64,000 bases of DNA from CAYSYY01 sp964576115 [NCBI: uncultured Gemmatimonadota bacterium] (GTDB lineage: Bacteria > Blakebacterota > Blakebacteria > Blakebacterales). This document shows positions 43,435-53,500 of this stretch, in pieces. Position 1 is the first letter of the stretch; every line of letters starts with the position of its first letter. Where the stretch lies: positions 1-64,000 of the forward strand of contig CAZNUA010000016.1 of assembly GCA_964576115.1 (NCBI GenBank), in the 5' to 3' direction. The notes beneath the pieces were generated by a model. That model was not told where the DNA came from and did no database searches. It was given only the letters and a program-made list of their open reading frames with translations. Both the position numbers and the translations under genes were made by a program.

Positions 43435-45924
43435 CTACATGAAAGTAGTCAGCGCGAAGGTCAGATACCAGCCCGCAGGCGAGGAGAAACGGCGGGTGAA
43501 ATCGAGACGGAAGATATCCCAGATGCGGCCCAGCCCGAAACCGGCTTCGGCGTAGGGACCCGCGGCGGGCAGGTCGAGTGAGTTGCGGCGGGTGCGGGCC
43601 AGGGCGCCGTGAGCGATGACCTCGAGCCCGGTCCGGGCCAGGCGGCGCAGACCGAGGGCGAGGAAAAGCTGGTTGCGGAAATTGTGCTCGGCGGTCACGA
43701 CCCAGTACCGCTGCCCGGCGAACTCGCGGTGCCCGGCCCCGCGCAGAGATCCGAAAGGACCGTAAAAACCGAGCGCATTGACCGGCCCGAACCACTGCTC
43801 GCACGGCAGGTCACCCTCACTCCAGCCCCCGGCGGCCCGCAGGATGAGCTGGGGTGAAAAGAGAAACCGGTTGGTGTAGGTCGTTATGGCATAGGAGACG
43901 ACGCCCTCGGCACTGGTATAGTCGCGCCCCCCGCCGGCGGGTGTACTGCCCTGTTCCAGGCGCAGACGCAAACCTCGGGCGGAGGCAACCCCGGCCGGGC
44001 TCTCCGGTTCGCCCAGGGTGAAGGTGGCACCGTAGCGGGTCCAGAGGGCGTTTTCGAGCGATACAGCGGGGTTGACGCGGGAGAGATCGTCGGGAGCCGC
44101 CACACTCCAGTTGGTGACCACCGGCAGGCTGGTGTGCCGCTCCCAGGCGGCATGCCAGTCCAGCTGGCCCCGCCGGGTGTATTCGCCCCACAGAACGGTT
44201 TCGCCGCTCACTTCGATTCCCCGGGCCCGATGGTAATCGAAGTAATCGTCCTTGAAGAGCATGGTGGTCAGGGTGTTCAGCAGGCCGGGATAGAAACCGG
44301 CCTGAGGCGAGCGTGCCGGTCGGTCGAAATAGCTCACCTCGAGGCTGGTGGGGCTCCGCCCGGCCTGGTTCGGTCCCGGCTCCCGGCCGCCCCATTCGGC
44401 ACGCAGGGTTCCCTCCCACCACCAGCGCTCGGCGCTGAACGCATAGCCCCCTTTGCCGAGAATCTCGAGCTCGGGCAGCAGCAGGGAATCGGCCCCGGCA
44501 TGCAGGCCGGCATACGCACCCTCGACCCGGGTGTAGCGCAGGTCGAGGTGTTCGAGCAGAGCCCCGGTGACCCGGTCGCCCACCTCGCCGATGAGGGTAA
44601 CCGATTCGTCACCGGTCTCCATCCGGAACCCGGGCGGAGAAAACTGCTCTTCGAGCGTCTCGGTGGAATCGAGTTGGGAATAGGCCCGTTCTTCATCGCT
44701 TGTCAGGGGCAGGACCTCGTTCTGTTCCCAGAAGAGGGTATCGACCCCGGCCGCCTCGGGCAGTTCGGTCACCAGTTCGTCGCGGGAAAAGATCGAATCG
44801 GGAATCGGGACGTTGATGTCGTAATCATAGATGACCGATGTCTGATCGAAACCGATCCGGGGGATTTTTATCGGACCCAGCTCCACCCGCACGCCTCCCC
44901 TCATGCGCACGTCGGTGGGCAGCCAGTAGCCGTCATCCCAGCGACTGAAGCTCTGCTGCCAGGCGATCTCGAGCCCGTCGGTGAAGGGGAAGACGAAGAC
45001 CTCGGCCGGTTCCAGATCGACCCCCACCAGGGCCCAGACCGAATCGGCGATGCTGATGGTGCCGGTCAGCAGGGGCACCAGGGTGGTTCGGGGTTCGACG
45101 ATGATACGGTAGATATCGGTGCCGTCCTGGGAAACGATCGACTCCAGGTCGTAATCGTAGTAGCGGAAGGCGTGGGGATGCAGCGGCCCCACGTAGCGCT
45201 GACCGGCCAGATCGAGATCGTCGCGGCTGAAGTCCACGATCTGCAGCACGCCCTGCAGCTGGCTGAATTCAGCCGGCAGGTTTTCGGTCGAGCGATACTG
45301 GCGCAGTTCCTCGCGCAGGCTCTCTCCCTCACGCCAGTAGCCGTAGTTGTAGCCCTCGGTGATGCCGGCGATCGAGTCCTCGCGGGTGATGATGCGGCGT
45401 GTGAAGCCCTCGAAGCGGTAGCTCTCGAGGCCGGCGTAGATCGTTTCCTTGGCTTCGATGGCCCGGCGTACCACCCCCCGGGCGATATCGCCGGCCGAGA
45501 CCCGCATGACCGGCATCTCGATCAGGGTCGGCTCGAGCCGGGCGTCATAATTCAGGTCGGCCTGCAGATCGACCTGGAAGGTGTCGGAGAGATAGCCGAC
45601 GTAGCTGAAGACGAAAGTCGTCGGACCGGCGGGAAGGCGCAGCAGCCAGGCTCCTTCGGCGTTGGCGATCGTCCCCCGGCCCGATTCGAGCACCCGGATA
45701 TTGGCTGCGGCCAGAGGCTGACTGGTGCGGGCGTCGAGGACCCGGCCTCCGGCCCGGTGATAGACCTGTCCCGCCGCCGGAGCGGGCGCCAGGAGAAGAC
45801 CGAGCCAGAGAATGGTCGCGAACCGGCGCAGAAGACCGGAACGCAGAACTGTCGCGGAGTGCCGCCGGGAGCCGAGGATCAGTCCTCTATCTCCTCGTCC
45901 ATATGCGGTGAGAGCTGCAGCCAT
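43435..45924 (-). CDS. DUF5686-like outer-membrane protein with CarboxypepD_reg-like N-terminal domain
   Basis: An 829-residue exported protein. After a signal peptide (FATILWLGLLLAPAPAAG) comes a carboxypeptidase-regulatory-like domain (GGRVLDARTSQPLAAANIRV ... VGYLSDTFQV). It is followed by the DUF5686 core (GITEGYNYGYWREGESL, FRYYDYDLESI, YWLPTDVRMRGG) and a C-terminal outer-membrane barrel-like region ending in an aromatic-alternating strand with final FALTTFM. This is a family typical of Bacteroidota and relatives. The ATG at 45924 overlaps the upstream gene by 46 bp with no Shine-Dalgarno; a CTG at 45882 overlaps that gene's stop as CTGA and has GAGGAG upstream, so it may be the true start. 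Confidence 0.75.
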   Translation of the reverse strand: MAAALTAYGRGDRGLILGSRRHSATVLRSGLLRRFATILWLGLLLAPAPAAGQVYHRAGGRVLDARTSQPLAAANIRVLESGRGTIANAEGAWLLRLPAGPTTFVFSYVGYLSDTFQVDLQADLNYDARLEPTLIEMPVMRVSAGDIARGVVRRAIEAKETIYAGLESYRFEGFTRRIITREDSIAGITEGYNYGYWREGESLREELRQYRSTENLPAEFSQLQGVLQIVDFSRDDLDLAGQRYVGPLHPHAFRYYDYDLESIVSQDGTDIYRIIVEPRTTLVPLLTGTISIADSVWALVGVDLEPAEVFVFPFTDGLEIAWQQSFSRWDDGYWLPTDVRMRGGVRVELGPIKIPRIGFDQTSVIYDYDINVPIPDSIFSRDELVTELPEAAGVDTLFWEQNEVLPLTSDEERAYSQLDSTETLEEQFSPPGFRMETGDESVTLIGEVGDRVTGALLEHLDLRYTRVEGAYAGLHAGADSLLLPELEILGKGGYAFSAERWWWEGTLRAEWGGREPGPNQAGRSPTSLEVSYFDRPARSPQAGFYPGLLNTLTTMLFKDDYFDYHRARGIEVSGETVLWGEYTRRGQLDWHAAWERHTSLPVVTNWSVAAPDDLSRVNPAVSLENALWTRYGATFTLGEPESPAGVASARGLRLRLEQGSTPAGGGRDYTSAEGVVSYAITTYTNRFLFSPQLILRAAGGWSEGDLPCEQWFGPVNALGFYGPFGSLRGAGHREFAGQRYWVVTAEHNFRNQLFLALGLRRLARTGLEVIAHGALARTRRNSLDLPAAGPYAEAGFGLGRIWDIFRLDFTRRFSSPAGWYLTFALTTFM

Positions 45925-46688
45925 TTGCGCCCGATCGAACCGGCAATATCAAGGTAATGCGTGACCGGATAATCCGTTCTCTCCTGGTACTGCTCGCGGA
46001 TCTCATGCCTCAGGCGGCTGAAGAAGCCGGGCCGGAGCCGTTCCGCTGCCGCCCCGAAGCCGAGTTCGAGTCCGTGCAGAAAGCTCGAACTCGCCACGGC
46101 CAGAATCCATGTCGCCGCTTCCCCCGCCTGCTCGTTCGGGAACGAGGCGGGCCCCACCGTGAAGGCGACCTTCACGATGTTATACGCGGTCTCGGCGATA
46201 TGGTTCTCCAGCTCCTCGGAACTCATGTGCCCGACTGTCTCATCCTCACCGGCTGCTTCGGGAACCCCGCGGCCGGCGCTCTCGTCCAGAGCGGCCGCTT
46301 CCATGCGCTTGACGAGGCTCAGGAACTCTTCGGCCGGGAAGACTTCACCGGGCATGTTCTGACTCTGGCCAGCTCCGGTTTCGAGGCCGGCCTCGGTCCC
46401 GGGATCGTCTGGAGAGCCGGCTGACAGTTGTGCGGTTGTATTTTCTTCGGCTGCTTTTTCGACGATCTGCTGGCGCAGTTTTTCGAAGAAGTCGGGCAGG
46501 ACTTCACGGGCTTTCTCGCGCCCCAGAGCATTGCGCAGGGCCTCGACGTACCAGGGCACGCCCCAGGTGAGGAAATATCCCGTTACCTGCCAGCGGAACC
46601 CGGCGCCGCCGAGCTTGCGGCCCATGTCGACCGCCCCTTCCATCATCTCGGGGGCGGTGTTGCCGAATATCCGGTCCCAGTCGGGCAT
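45879..46688 (-). CDS. Unknown protein with low-complexity acidic central linker
   Basis: A 269-residue soluble protein. Residues about 1-90 form one helical unit (GFRWQVTGYFLTWGVPWYVEALRNALGR), residues about 95-150 a Gly/Thr/Glu-rich linker (AGLETGAGQSQ), and residues about 150-260 a second helical unit with AAETAYNIVKVAFTVGPASF-like hydrophobic helix and a C-terminal acidic tail. GGAAGAGGGA precedes the chosen ATG. No family is recognised. It is upstream of, and overlapping, the DUF5686-like gene, with which it may form a unit. Confidence 0.5.
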   Translation of the reverse strand: MPDWDRIFGNTAPEMMEGAVDMGRKLGGAGFRWQVTGYFLTWGVPWYVEALRNALGREKAREVLPDFFEKLRQQIVEKAAEENTTAQLSAGSPDDPGTEAGLETGAGQSQNMPGEVFPAEEFLSLVKRMEAAALDESAGRGVPEAAGEDETVGHMSSEELENHIAETAYNIVKVAFTVGPASFPNEQAGEAATWILAVASSSFLHGLELGFGAAAERLRPGFFSRLRHEIREQYQERTDYPVTHYLDIAGSIGRKWLQLSPHMDEEIED

Positions 46689-46838
46689 TACTCGTCCCTC
46701 TTCCCCTTGCTTCAGCACCTGCGGTACACACCCGTGCGCGCTGCAGATCCAAAGATGCACCGTACCATCATTCCCATACGTTCGATAACCGGAAATGTGT
46801 ACGAAAACAAGTCCCCGATGCTCGGACAGGGCGATCGG
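46689..46838. other. Non-coding gap between M20 hydrolase and unknown protein
   Basis: 150 bp without a gene. On the minus strand TTGTTT and TTATCG lie 16 nt apart, a weak promoter candidate for the downstream gene. Nothing else stands out. Confidence 0.3.
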
Positions 46839-48023
46839 TCAGTAGCGCACCAGGAAAGCCGTGTAGAACTCCAGGGCCGCGTGCAGTTCGGAAACCGCCA
46901 GCTGATCGGTGGGCATGTGGGCGTGCGCCTCGTGCCCGGGACCGAAACCGATGGTGGGAATGTCGTGCAGCCCCATCGTGGCCACCCCGTTGGTCGAGAA
47001 GGTCCACACCCCCACCTCGGGTTCGGAACCGAACTGGGCGGTGAAGGCGTCGATCCCCTTCAGCATCAGGGGATGGTCTTCGTCCAGGAGCCAGGCCGGG
47101 TAGTAGGCTTCGGCCGGCACCTTCAAACCGGTCCAAGTCTCGATCTCGTATTCGGGCACGAAGACCTCGGCCTCTTCGGCCTGTACGGCCGGCAGCTCAC
47201 GCACCTCGGCCAGGGCCGATTCCAGTGTCTCTCCTTCGGTCAGGCGCCGGTCGAGATGGATGGTGGCCGAATCGGCCACGGCGCAGAGCGAAGGCGCCGT
47301 GGAGCGCACGTCGGTCACCGTCACGCTCCCCTTGCCCAGCACCGCAGAAACGGCCAGGGCCGGGTGCAGATTCTGCACCTCGGCGATGATCGGAGCGATC
47401 TTGTAGATCGCATTCACCCCTCGCTCCGGGGCCGAGCCGTGGCAGGAGATCCCGCGGGTGCGGACCCGGATCTCCATGCGGCCGCGCTGGCCGCGGGTCA
47501 GGCCCAGGCCGGTCGGCTCGGTCATCAGTACCGCCTCGGGGCGGATACCGTCTTCGGTGATGATGTACTGCCAGTTCAGACCCTCGATGTCCTCCTCGAC
47601 CACCGACGCCACGACATAGAGGGTCAGATCGTCGGGCAGGCCGATTTCGCGGGCCAGGACGCCGGCGTGCACCGCCGCCCCTAGACCCCCCTTCTGATCG
47701 GCCGCTCCCCGGCCGTAGATGACGCCGTCAATCAGTTCGGCCGAGAAAGGATCGCGCTCCCAGGCTTCGCGATCGCCCACATCGACCGTGTCGCAGTGAC
47801 CGTCAATGGCCACGACCCGCTCCCCCGAACCGATCCGCCCGATCAGGTTGCCCATCGGATCGACCGTGACCTCGTCGTACCCCAGCTTTTCCATCTCGCC
47901 CCGGATCCGCCGGATGACCGCCCCCTCATCACCCGTGACCGAGGGGATAGCCACGATCTCGCGGACAAAGGCTGTCAGAGCGTCGGCACGTTCGCGGGCT
48001 GCGGCAACGACTGTTTCCTTCAT
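46839..48023 (-). CDS. M20-family metallo-hydrolase, YgeY-like (ArgE/DapE family)
   Basis: A 394-residue amidohydrolase. Zinc ligands are in order: His in VAIDGHCDTVDVGD, Asp in YGRGAADQKGG, the Glu-Glu of SVVEEDIEGLNW, Asp/Glu region VLMTEPTGLGL and His in GPGHEAHAHMPTDQL. A dimerisation lid domain lies at about 180-290. The opening AIPSVTGDEGAVI resembles YgeY-type proteins linked to selenium or nucleobase metabolism elsewhere, but no such genes are nearby here. Probable substrates are N-acyl amino acids or dipeptides. GGGAG lies about 7 nt before the ATG. Divergent from the cohesin operon. Confidence 0.88.
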   Translation of the reverse strand: MKETVVAAARERADALTAFVREIVAIPSVTGDEGAVIRRIRGEMEKLGYDEVTVDPMGNLIGRIGSGERVVAIDGHCDTVDVGDREAWERDPFSAELIDGVIYGRGAADQKGGLGAAVHAGVLAREIGLPDDLTLYVVASVVEEDIEGLNWQYIITEDGIRPEAVLMTEPTGLGLTRGQRGRMEIRVRTRGISCHGSAPERGVNAIYKIAPIIAEVQNLHPALAVSAVLGKGSVTVTDVRSTAPSLCAVADSATIHLDRRLTEGETLESALAEVRELPAVQAEEAEVFVPEYEIETWTGLKVPAEAYYPAWLLDEDHPLMLKGIDAFTAQFGSEPEVGVWTFSTNGVATMGLHDIPTIGFGPGHEAHAHMPTDQLAVSELHAALEFYTAFLVRY

Positions 48024-48087
48024 CTCAGACTCCCGATCCGGTATCTGCTTCTTTCCGCATCGCTCAAACCCTTTGTACGGGGCTCAA

Positions 48088-48117
48088 TTGACTTGCTGCG
48101 AATGAGTGTGATATAAA
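48088..48117 (+). promoter_or_regulatory. Sigma70-like promoter for the cohesin/dockerin operon
   Basis: TTGACT (48088-48093) and TATAAA (48112-48117) are separated by 18 nt, a strong match in this G+C-rich sequence. The expected transcript start near 48125 leaves a leader of about 80 nt before the first gene. Confidence 0.7.
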
Positions 48118-48125
48118 AATCACAC
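48106..48125. promoter_or_regulatory. Palindromic operator candidate over the -10 box
   Basis: Arms GTGTGAT and ATCACAC around a 6-nt A-rich centre. It contains TGTGA/TCACA half-sites like those of CRP/FNR-type regulators, but with two extra bases between them. Because it covers the -10 box, binding would be expected to repress; the regulator is unknown. Confidence 0.5.
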
Positions 48126-48206
48126 CGCCTTGCCACATCATGACGAGTGCTCCACGCGGATACAAGCCGGGTCGAGGCCCAGTACCATTGTGGGATTGAA
48201 TACTGC

Positions 48207-49685
48207 ATGACATGTAAGATGCCCCACCTCAAAGTGTGGCCGGCCTTCGCGGTCATGCTTGGTATATGCCTCCTTCCGCTCTCCGCCTGGAGCGAACCGC
48301 TCCGGTCCCTGCCCCAGATTACCGACTCACAGGAACCGATGCTGGTGGCGGTGCTCGAACTCGAAGCCATCAGCGTGACGCCCTCCGAGGCCCGCGGCAT
48401 CACCGAACGGTTGCGCACCTGGCTCATCCGCACCCGGACCTTCACCGTCATCGAGCGGGGTCGGATGGCGGAGATCCTCGAGGAACAGGGTTTTCAGGGC
48501 AGTGGGGCCTGCGATACCGATGAATGCGTGGTACAGGTCGGGAGGGTCCTGGGGGTGCGCAAGATGGTGGCCGGCAGCGTCTCCCAGGTGGGCAATATAT
48601 TCTCGCTTTCGATCCGGCTCATCGACGTCGAGTCCGGCCGCATCGAAACAGAGTCCTTCAAGGATATCTCCGGCGGTATCGAAGAAGTCCTGGTTCAGGC
48701 GACCCAGGAAGTCGCCAACGAACTCGCCGCCCGGGTTCGGGGTGAGACAAGTGAACCTCCAGTTGGTGAACCCACGGCTGCAGCCGAGCGCGGGTATCTG
48801 ACCGTCATAACTGATCCACCGGGGGCCACCGTGCTTATCGACGGCACCGAGACGGGACGAACCCCCCTGCAGCAACACGCTCTGGCCGAGGGTACCTATA
48901 CGGTCGAGGTCCGGCTCGCCGGTCACGAATCCCAGAGCCGGCAGGTAGTCGTGCAGACCAGTGCCCCCGCCAATCTCGATCTGCGCCTGGAGCGCTCGGG
49001 CTCAGCCCGGATCACCCTGCAGAACGCCCTGACCGGGTCGGTCCTGCTCATCGGTGGAGACACAGAGCAACGCACGATCCTGGGATCGCCCGCCCACGAA
49101 CTGGACCTGACGCCGGGCACCTACACAATAGCGGTGCGGGCACACGGGTACACCCGCTGGCAGCGGGAGATCGAGTTGAGTGACGGCGACGATCTCACCT
49201 TCCCGCTCGTTCACAATCCAAAATCGCGGTTCACCGCCGGGCTGTTCTCCCTGGTTATTCCCGGAACCGGCCAGTTCTACTTCGGCCGGCCGGGGCGGGG
49301 CATCTTCGCCCTGGCGGCGGGGGCGGCGTCGATCGCCTACGGTCTGTCGAGCTTCGACAGCTATGTCGTTCTGCGGGATGACTACAACGACTTGCGCGCT
49401 GACTACGCGGCCGCAACCATCTACGCGGATCTGGTCGGGATCAAGGCCGACCTCGACGAGACCTACACCGATCTGCAGTCCGAACGGGACAAACTGGGTA
49501 CCGCCGTCGGCCTCATCGGCCTGGTCTGGTTCCTGAACGTCATCGATGCTGCGATTCTGGAGCCGCGCGCCCGCAGCATTCCCGGGGCCTCGAACGCACC
49601 GGGACCCGCCGTCATGCCCGACTTCGCTCTCACTACCCGGAATGGTAGGCTTTCTCTGTGCCTGCGGGTGTTGTTGCGGCCATGA
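48207..49685 (+). CDS. CsgG-like N-terminal domain plus PEGA repeats and DUF5683 membrane region
   Basis: A 492-residue envelope protein. After the signal segment (VWPAFAVMLGICLLPLSAW), residues about 40-180 look like the CsgG/LpoB-type fold that senses or builds envelope assemblies (VAVLELEAISVTPSEA, FTVIERGRMAEILEEQ, CDTDECVVQVGRVLG, KMVAGSVSQVGNIFSLS). Two PEGA domains follow (GYLTVITDPPGATVLIDG and TGSVLLIGGDTEQRTILG). The C-terminal part (FSLVIPGTGQFYFGRPGRG and hydrophobic helices) matches DUF5683. Starts at 48207 (used) and 48219 both lack a clear Shine-Dalgarno. The stop overlaps the cohesin lipoprotein ATG (ATGA). Confidence 0.72.
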   Translation: MTCKMPHLKVWPAFAVMLGICLLPLSAWSEPLRSLPQITDSQEPMLVAVLELEAISVTPSEARGITERLRTWLIRTRTFTVIERGRMAEILEEQGFQGSGACDTDECVVQVGRVLGVRKMVAGSVSQVGNIFSLSIRLIDVESGRIETESFKDISGGIEEVLVQATQEVANELAARVRGETSEPPVGEPTAAAERGYLTVITDPPGATVLIDGTETGRTPLQQHALAEGTYTVEVRLAGHESQSRQVVVQTSAPANLDLRLERSGSARITLQNALTGSVLLIGGDTEQRTILGSPAHELDLTPGTYTIAVRAHGYTRWQREIELSDGDDLTFPLVHNPKSRFTAGLFSLVIPGTGQFYFGRPGRGIFALAAGAASIAYGLSSFDSYVVLRDDYNDLRADYAAATIYADLVGIKADLDETYTDLQSERDKLGTAVGLIGLVWFLNVIDAAILEPRARSIPGASNAPGPAVMPDFALTTRNGRLSLCLRVLLRP

Positions 49686-50536
49686 GGCGAATAATCACAG
49701 CCCTGATCCTGCTCCTGCTGCTGCTCGCCGGCACAGCCGGCTGCGACATGATCGTGGACATGATCGAGGAGCCACCCGAAGAACCTCCCGTCGACAACCC
49801 GATCGATCCCGATCCGGGGAATCCGAGTTTCATTGCCCCGAACACGACCATCCTCTCGCCCTCAAGCGGAACCACCTCCACCACGGCCAGCGTCACGGTC
49901 ACCTGGCAGGGCAATCAGGGCGTCGTCGCCTTCCAGGACAGTCTGGCCGGCGGCCGCTGGTCGGCCTGGTCGAACCGTACCTCGCGCACATACGGACCAC
50001 TTGACGAGGGAAGCTATGCCGTTTTCGTGCGGGCCGCCTACGATACGACCGTGGCGGCACTGATCGAAGACACTCCCGCCAGCTCCAGTTTCACGGTCGA
50101 TGCGGTTCAGGGAACTTCGCTGCACTTCAGCCCTCCCTACCTCGAGGGCGGTCTGACCGGCGCTATCGATATGAATCTGGTGGCCGAAGATGTGACCGAC
50201 CTGATGATGGTGAAGGCCGTTTTCACCTTCGATCCCGATATCGTCACTCTCGATTCCTGGTCCGCATCCGACTTCCTGACCTCGAACGGCGGCACCATTC
50301 TGTCCTATGCCGCAGGGGATAACACCGCCGGCCGCTTCGAGATCAACCTCTCAGTGGTCGGTGCCGACCCCGCCGGGGTGAGCGGTACCGGCACACTGAT
50401 CAACCTCACCTTCGCCGGCACCGCTGCCGGGCTGTCCTCGCTCACCTTCGTGGATGCCGAGACCGAGCTGCGCGATCCCTTGAATGACCCGATCGCGATC
50501 GTGCAGCTGGTCGACGCCCAGATCAGGGTGCGGTGA
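49682..50536 (+). CDS. Cohesin-domain lipoprotein
   Basis: A 284-residue lipoprotein with lipobox GTAGC (Cys21). A Pro/Glu-rich linker (EEPPEEPPVDNPIDPDPGNP) leads to an Ig-like domain at about 48-140. Residues about 145-284 form a cohesin-type domain: SLHFSPPYLEGGLTG, VKAVFTFDPDIVTLDSWSAS, GRFEINLSVVGADPAGVSG and GTLINLTFAGTAAGLSSL. Cohesins bind dockerins, and the next gene encodes a dockerin-like segment. It would present a cohesin on the membrane surface. The start overlaps the previous stop as ATGA, and its own stop abuts the giant gene (TGATG). Confidence 0.75.
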   Translation: MRRIITALILLLLLLAGTAGCDMIVDMIEEPPEEPPVDNPIDPDPGNPSFIAPNTTILSPSSGTTSTTASVTVTWQGNQGVVAFQDSLAGGRWSAWSNRTSRTYGPLDEGSYAVFVRAAYDTTVAALIEDTPASSSFTVDAVQGTSLHFSPPYLEGGLTGAIDMNLVAEDVTDLMMVKAVFTFDPDIVTLDSWSASDFLTSNGGTILSYAAGDNTAGRFEINLSVVGADPAGVSGTGTLINLTFAGTAAGLSSLTFVDAETELRDPLNDPIAIVQLVDAQIRVR

Positions 50537-53500
50537 TGAGCAGGCGGATGAGACAGATGATTCCGGGTGGTGGAGCCCGCTCCATGCCCTGCCGGGTGTT
50601 CCTGGCGGTTCTGCTGATAAACCTGTCAGCTGCCATCCCTTCTGAGGTCCTCGCCCAGGGCGCCCGCCCTTCGATCGCCGTCTACCAGCCAACCGGCACC
50701 CAGGCGGGGGACATCACGATTCCCTATATCATCAGCGATCCCGAGAGTGATCCGATCGGACTGCTGGTCGAGTACTCGATCAATCAGGGCGGATCATGGG
50801 CGGCCACATCGGTCACCGGAGATACCTCAGGTATCGCTGTGGCCGATTACGATTCCAGCCTCATCTGGCAGAGCGGGAGTGATCTGGTGAACCAGGAGGC
50901 CGATGCTGTCTGGTTCCGGATCAAGCCGCACGACACGCTCGGTTGGGGCACGGCCGATACCACCTTCATCGATATTGACAACCGGGCCCCGCAGTGGATT
51001 GACGCCGAAGGGACGAGCGGAGACTCTACCTTCACCTTCCGGTTCGACGAACTGGTGGCTGACACCTCGGCCACGGATATCGACAACTACTCGCTGAGTG
51101 GCGGATTGACCGTCGCCAGTATCAGCGGCAGTGATGACGATACCTGGGTGACAAGAACCCACGAGGCTGCAGGTACAAACGGGGCGATGGCCGGGGTGAT
51201 CGATGGCCTTCTCTATGTCGCAGGTGGATTGGATGGAGCATCCAACGATGTACTAGAGGCATATGATCCCGTGAGTGACAGCTGGACGGTTAAAGCCTCG
51301 ATGCCCACCGGCAGACGTTCGGCGGCGGCAGGTGTGATCGATGGAAAACTCTATGTCGCAGGTGGAAACATTCCCGACCTCACGACTATCCTGGAAGTAT
51401 ACGATCCATCGACTGACAGCTGGATGACACGGGCTCCATTGCCATCGGCCAGAGAATTCGCGGAAGCCGGAGTCATTAACGGGAAACTCTACGTCGTAGG
51501 AGGAACAACGTTTAGTTCGGTACTTCTCGCCGACCTCGATATATACGATCCCTCGACGGACAGTTGGTCAACCGCGACACCCATGCCCACAGCCAGACGC
51601 GAACCTGCGGTAGGCGTTATCGACGGCAAACTGTACGTTGCGGGAGGGTATACCGGCAGCGCACAAACTGCCACGCTGGAAATATACGATCCCTCGACGG
51701 ATAGCTGGACAACTGCGGAGCCCATGCCCACGGCCAGAGATTGTGCGATTGGGGGAGTCATTGACGGGAAGCTGTACGTAGCAGGTGGGGGGCTCAGTGG
51801 CAGTGACCTGAACACCCTGGAGGTTTACGATCCCGCGACGGATAGCTGGTCGATCAAGTCTTACTTGCCAGCCGCGATATCCTTGTCGACTGGTGGAGTG
51901 ATCGACGGCAAGCTCTATACCATCAGTTCTTTTGGAACGGAAGTATTTGTATACACCGCCCTCCCAACAATCTACGAGTTGACGCTCACCAGCGGCCAGA
52001 CGCTGTCATCAGCGGAGCCGCCGGTCACGCTGACAGCAACGAACATTGTCGATCTCTATGGCAATACCGGGGCATCCCTGGACACGATCTTCACTCCGGA
52101 CGATCCGAACCGGCCGGGTATCGTACTCTGGCAGCCGGGGGGGATGCAGAGCGGTAACATCACGGTTCCCTACACCATCTCCGATCCGGAAGGCAGCGAC
52201 ATCGGTCTGCTGGCGCAATACTCCACCGATGGCGGCTCAACCTGGCTGGCGGCCTCGGTCAGCGGCGACACATCCGGAATCGTGTTGGACGACTACGATT
52301 CCAGCCTGACCTGGCAGAGCGGGACCGACCTTCCCGATCAGGCCCTGACCTACGCCGTTCAGTTCCGCCTCACACCTCATGATCCCGGTGGCTGGGGCAC
52401 ATCTGATATCACCCTTATCGATATCGACAACCTGGCGCCGCAGGGATTCTCCGCCACCGGAGATGCCGGTGACACCACCATCACCTTCTGGTTCGATGAA
52501 CTGGTCGACCGGGATACCGCGACCGATCCGGCGAACCTGGCTCTCAGCGGAGGATTGACCGTTGAGAGTGTCGTCATCCAGGGGGCGTTCGAGTGGTCTA
52601 CCCTCCAGCCGATGCCGGAACGCAGGTGGAGCGCGGTCACGGGTGTCATCGACGGCAGGCTGTATGTCGCGGGTGGCAATGATGCCTTCAATACTCCCAC
52701 CTCGACCCTCTACCGATACGATCCCGGGGCTAAAACCTGGGCGACCCTCACCCCGATGCCTACCGCCAGGGAGCGGGCGGTCGGGGGTGTGATCGACGGG
52801 AAGCTGTATGTCGCAGGCGGGACCAACCAGAGCGGATCTGTGCACAAACTCGAGGTCTACGATCCCGCGACCGACACCTGGACCACCAAGACGTCCTTGC
52901 CACAGGCCTTCTGGCATTCAGTCGCCGGTGTCATCGATGGCCGACTCTATGTCGCCGGAGGCCAGGATGGGGCCGGTGGGGCGGTGAACGATCTCATCGT
53001 CTACGACCCCGCGGCCGACGCCTGGTCGACGTTGACCTCCATGCCGACCGCCAGGAGCGATGCGGTTGCAGGCGTCATTGACGGCAAGCTGTACGTGACC
53101 GGAGGCCAGACAAGCACATCCAATTACGTCGCACAGCTGGAGGTATACGATCCCTCCATCGACAGCTGGTCGATCCTGATACCGATACCCACCGCCAGAG
53201 ACAATGCCGCCGCCGCGGTCGTGGACGGACGACTCTATGTGGCCGGCGGATGGGATGATTCCGGGGACAGGGCCGAACTTGAAGTCTACGATCCCGTTTC
53301 GAATACCTGGACTGCTCAGACACCGATGCCGAATCCCGATCGGCATTCGGCGGCGGCTGGAATAGAGGGGATCCTCTATGTCGTGGGTGGCGAGAGCAAT
53401 GATCCTGCCACCCTTGAGCAGTACACTGCTCTGCCCACAGGTTTCGAACTGACGCTTTCAAGCGGTCAGGTGCTCCCCGACAGTTCCACGGCAGTGACGT

